From contig CAMFZO010000114.1 in the NCBI GenBank assembly GCA_946006895.1, forward strand, positions 1 to 5,280: a stretch of DNA of 5,280 nucleotides, in the 5' to 3' direction. Positions 5,236 through 5,280 of this stretch are shown in pieces. This stretch comes from an uncultured Clostridia bacterium. Its GTDB lineage: Bacteria > Bacillota > Clostridia > Oscillospirales > Oscillospiraceae. A program made the position numbers and the translations under genes. Numbering within the stretch: position 1 is the stretch's first letter; every line of letters begins with the position of its first letter. The notes under the pieces are model-generated. The model was not told the origin of the DNA and searched no databases. It worked only from the letters and a program-made list of their open reading frames with translations.

Positions 5236-5280
5236 CTGTCTCTTATACACATCTGACGCTGCCGACGAAGGCTTAGGTGT
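5236..5280. other. Illumina Nextera (Tn5) adapter read-through at contig end
   Basis: From 5236 the sequence is library adapter, not genome. Bases 5236-5254, CTGTCTCTTATACACATCT, are the 19-base Tn5 mosaic end. Bases 5255-5268, GACGCTGCCGACGA, are the reverse complement of the Nextera read-1 sequence. Bases 5269-5276, AGGCTTAG, sit exactly where the i5 index belongs and, reversed (CTAAGCCT), match the Nextera index I recall as S508. Bases 5277-5280, GTGT, are the start of the reversed P5 oligo. All four parts are in the right order and of exact length. Confidence 0.99.

Noticed and set aside
5236..5254. Mosaic end read as evidence of a natural Tn5/IS50-type transposon end
   Set aside because: The 19 bases are the engineered mosaic end and are followed exactly by Nextera read-1, index and P5 sequence, which no natural element carries.
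3483..5276. A 597-codon open frame on the plus strand covering all of pepF and ending in SYTHLTLPTKA
   Set aside because: It is the antisense shadow of pepF, which carries clear catalytic motifs on the other strand. The frame has no family resemblance, and its final residues come from translated adapter.

Overview
The window looks like chromosomal housekeeping DNA from a Clostridia-type Bacillota, most likely an uncultured gut member of the Oscillospirales. The reasons are the yceD-rpmF pair, strong AGGAGG-type ribosome binding sites, sigma-A promoters close to consensus, and a PepF/Lgt/RluA gene set typical of that group. The taxon is inferred from general resemblance. The right end is not biological: the last 45 bases are Illumina Nextera (Tn5) adapter, so this is the end of a short-read assembly contig.

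Layout, left to right. (1) 1-153, minus: the 5' part of a GNAT acetyltransferase gene, cut by the window edge. (2) 175-204, minus: a terminator ending the unit yceD (448-951) to rpmF (226-414), which encodes the DUF177 protein tied to 23S rRNA/ribosome synthesis and ribosomal protein L32. (3) 952-1107: a divergent promoter region. A consensus TTGACA-17-TATAAT promoter drives yceD leftward, and TTGACT-17-CATAGT probably drives the next gene rightward. (4) 1108-2067, plus: an RluA-family pseudouridine synthase. (5) 2114-2147: a perfect bidirectional terminator between convergent genes. (6) 2163-2450, minus: a small DUF4190-like membrane protein with its own consensus promoter, whose -10 box contains the stop codon of the gene before it. 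(7) 2502-5234, minus: a tightly packed operon, pepF (oligoendopeptidase F, missing its N-terminus) - 95-aa unknown protein - lgt-like prolipoprotein diacylglyceryl transferase. The genes are 3 and 0 bases apart.

Functionally, the left half concerns ribosome and RNA maturation (L32, YceD, pseudouridine synthase). The right half concerns peptide turnover and envelope lipoprotein modification (PepF, Lgt variant, small membrane protein). I found no mobile element, CRISPR array, tRNA or rRNA, defence system or obviously new system. The points most worth a second look are the adapter and the false PepF start it creates, the Lgt homologue with substitutions at normally conserved positions, the unknown 95-aa protein coupled to it, the GNAT gene sitting directly behind a terminator, and a 10-bp direct repeat around the DUF4190 gene promoter.
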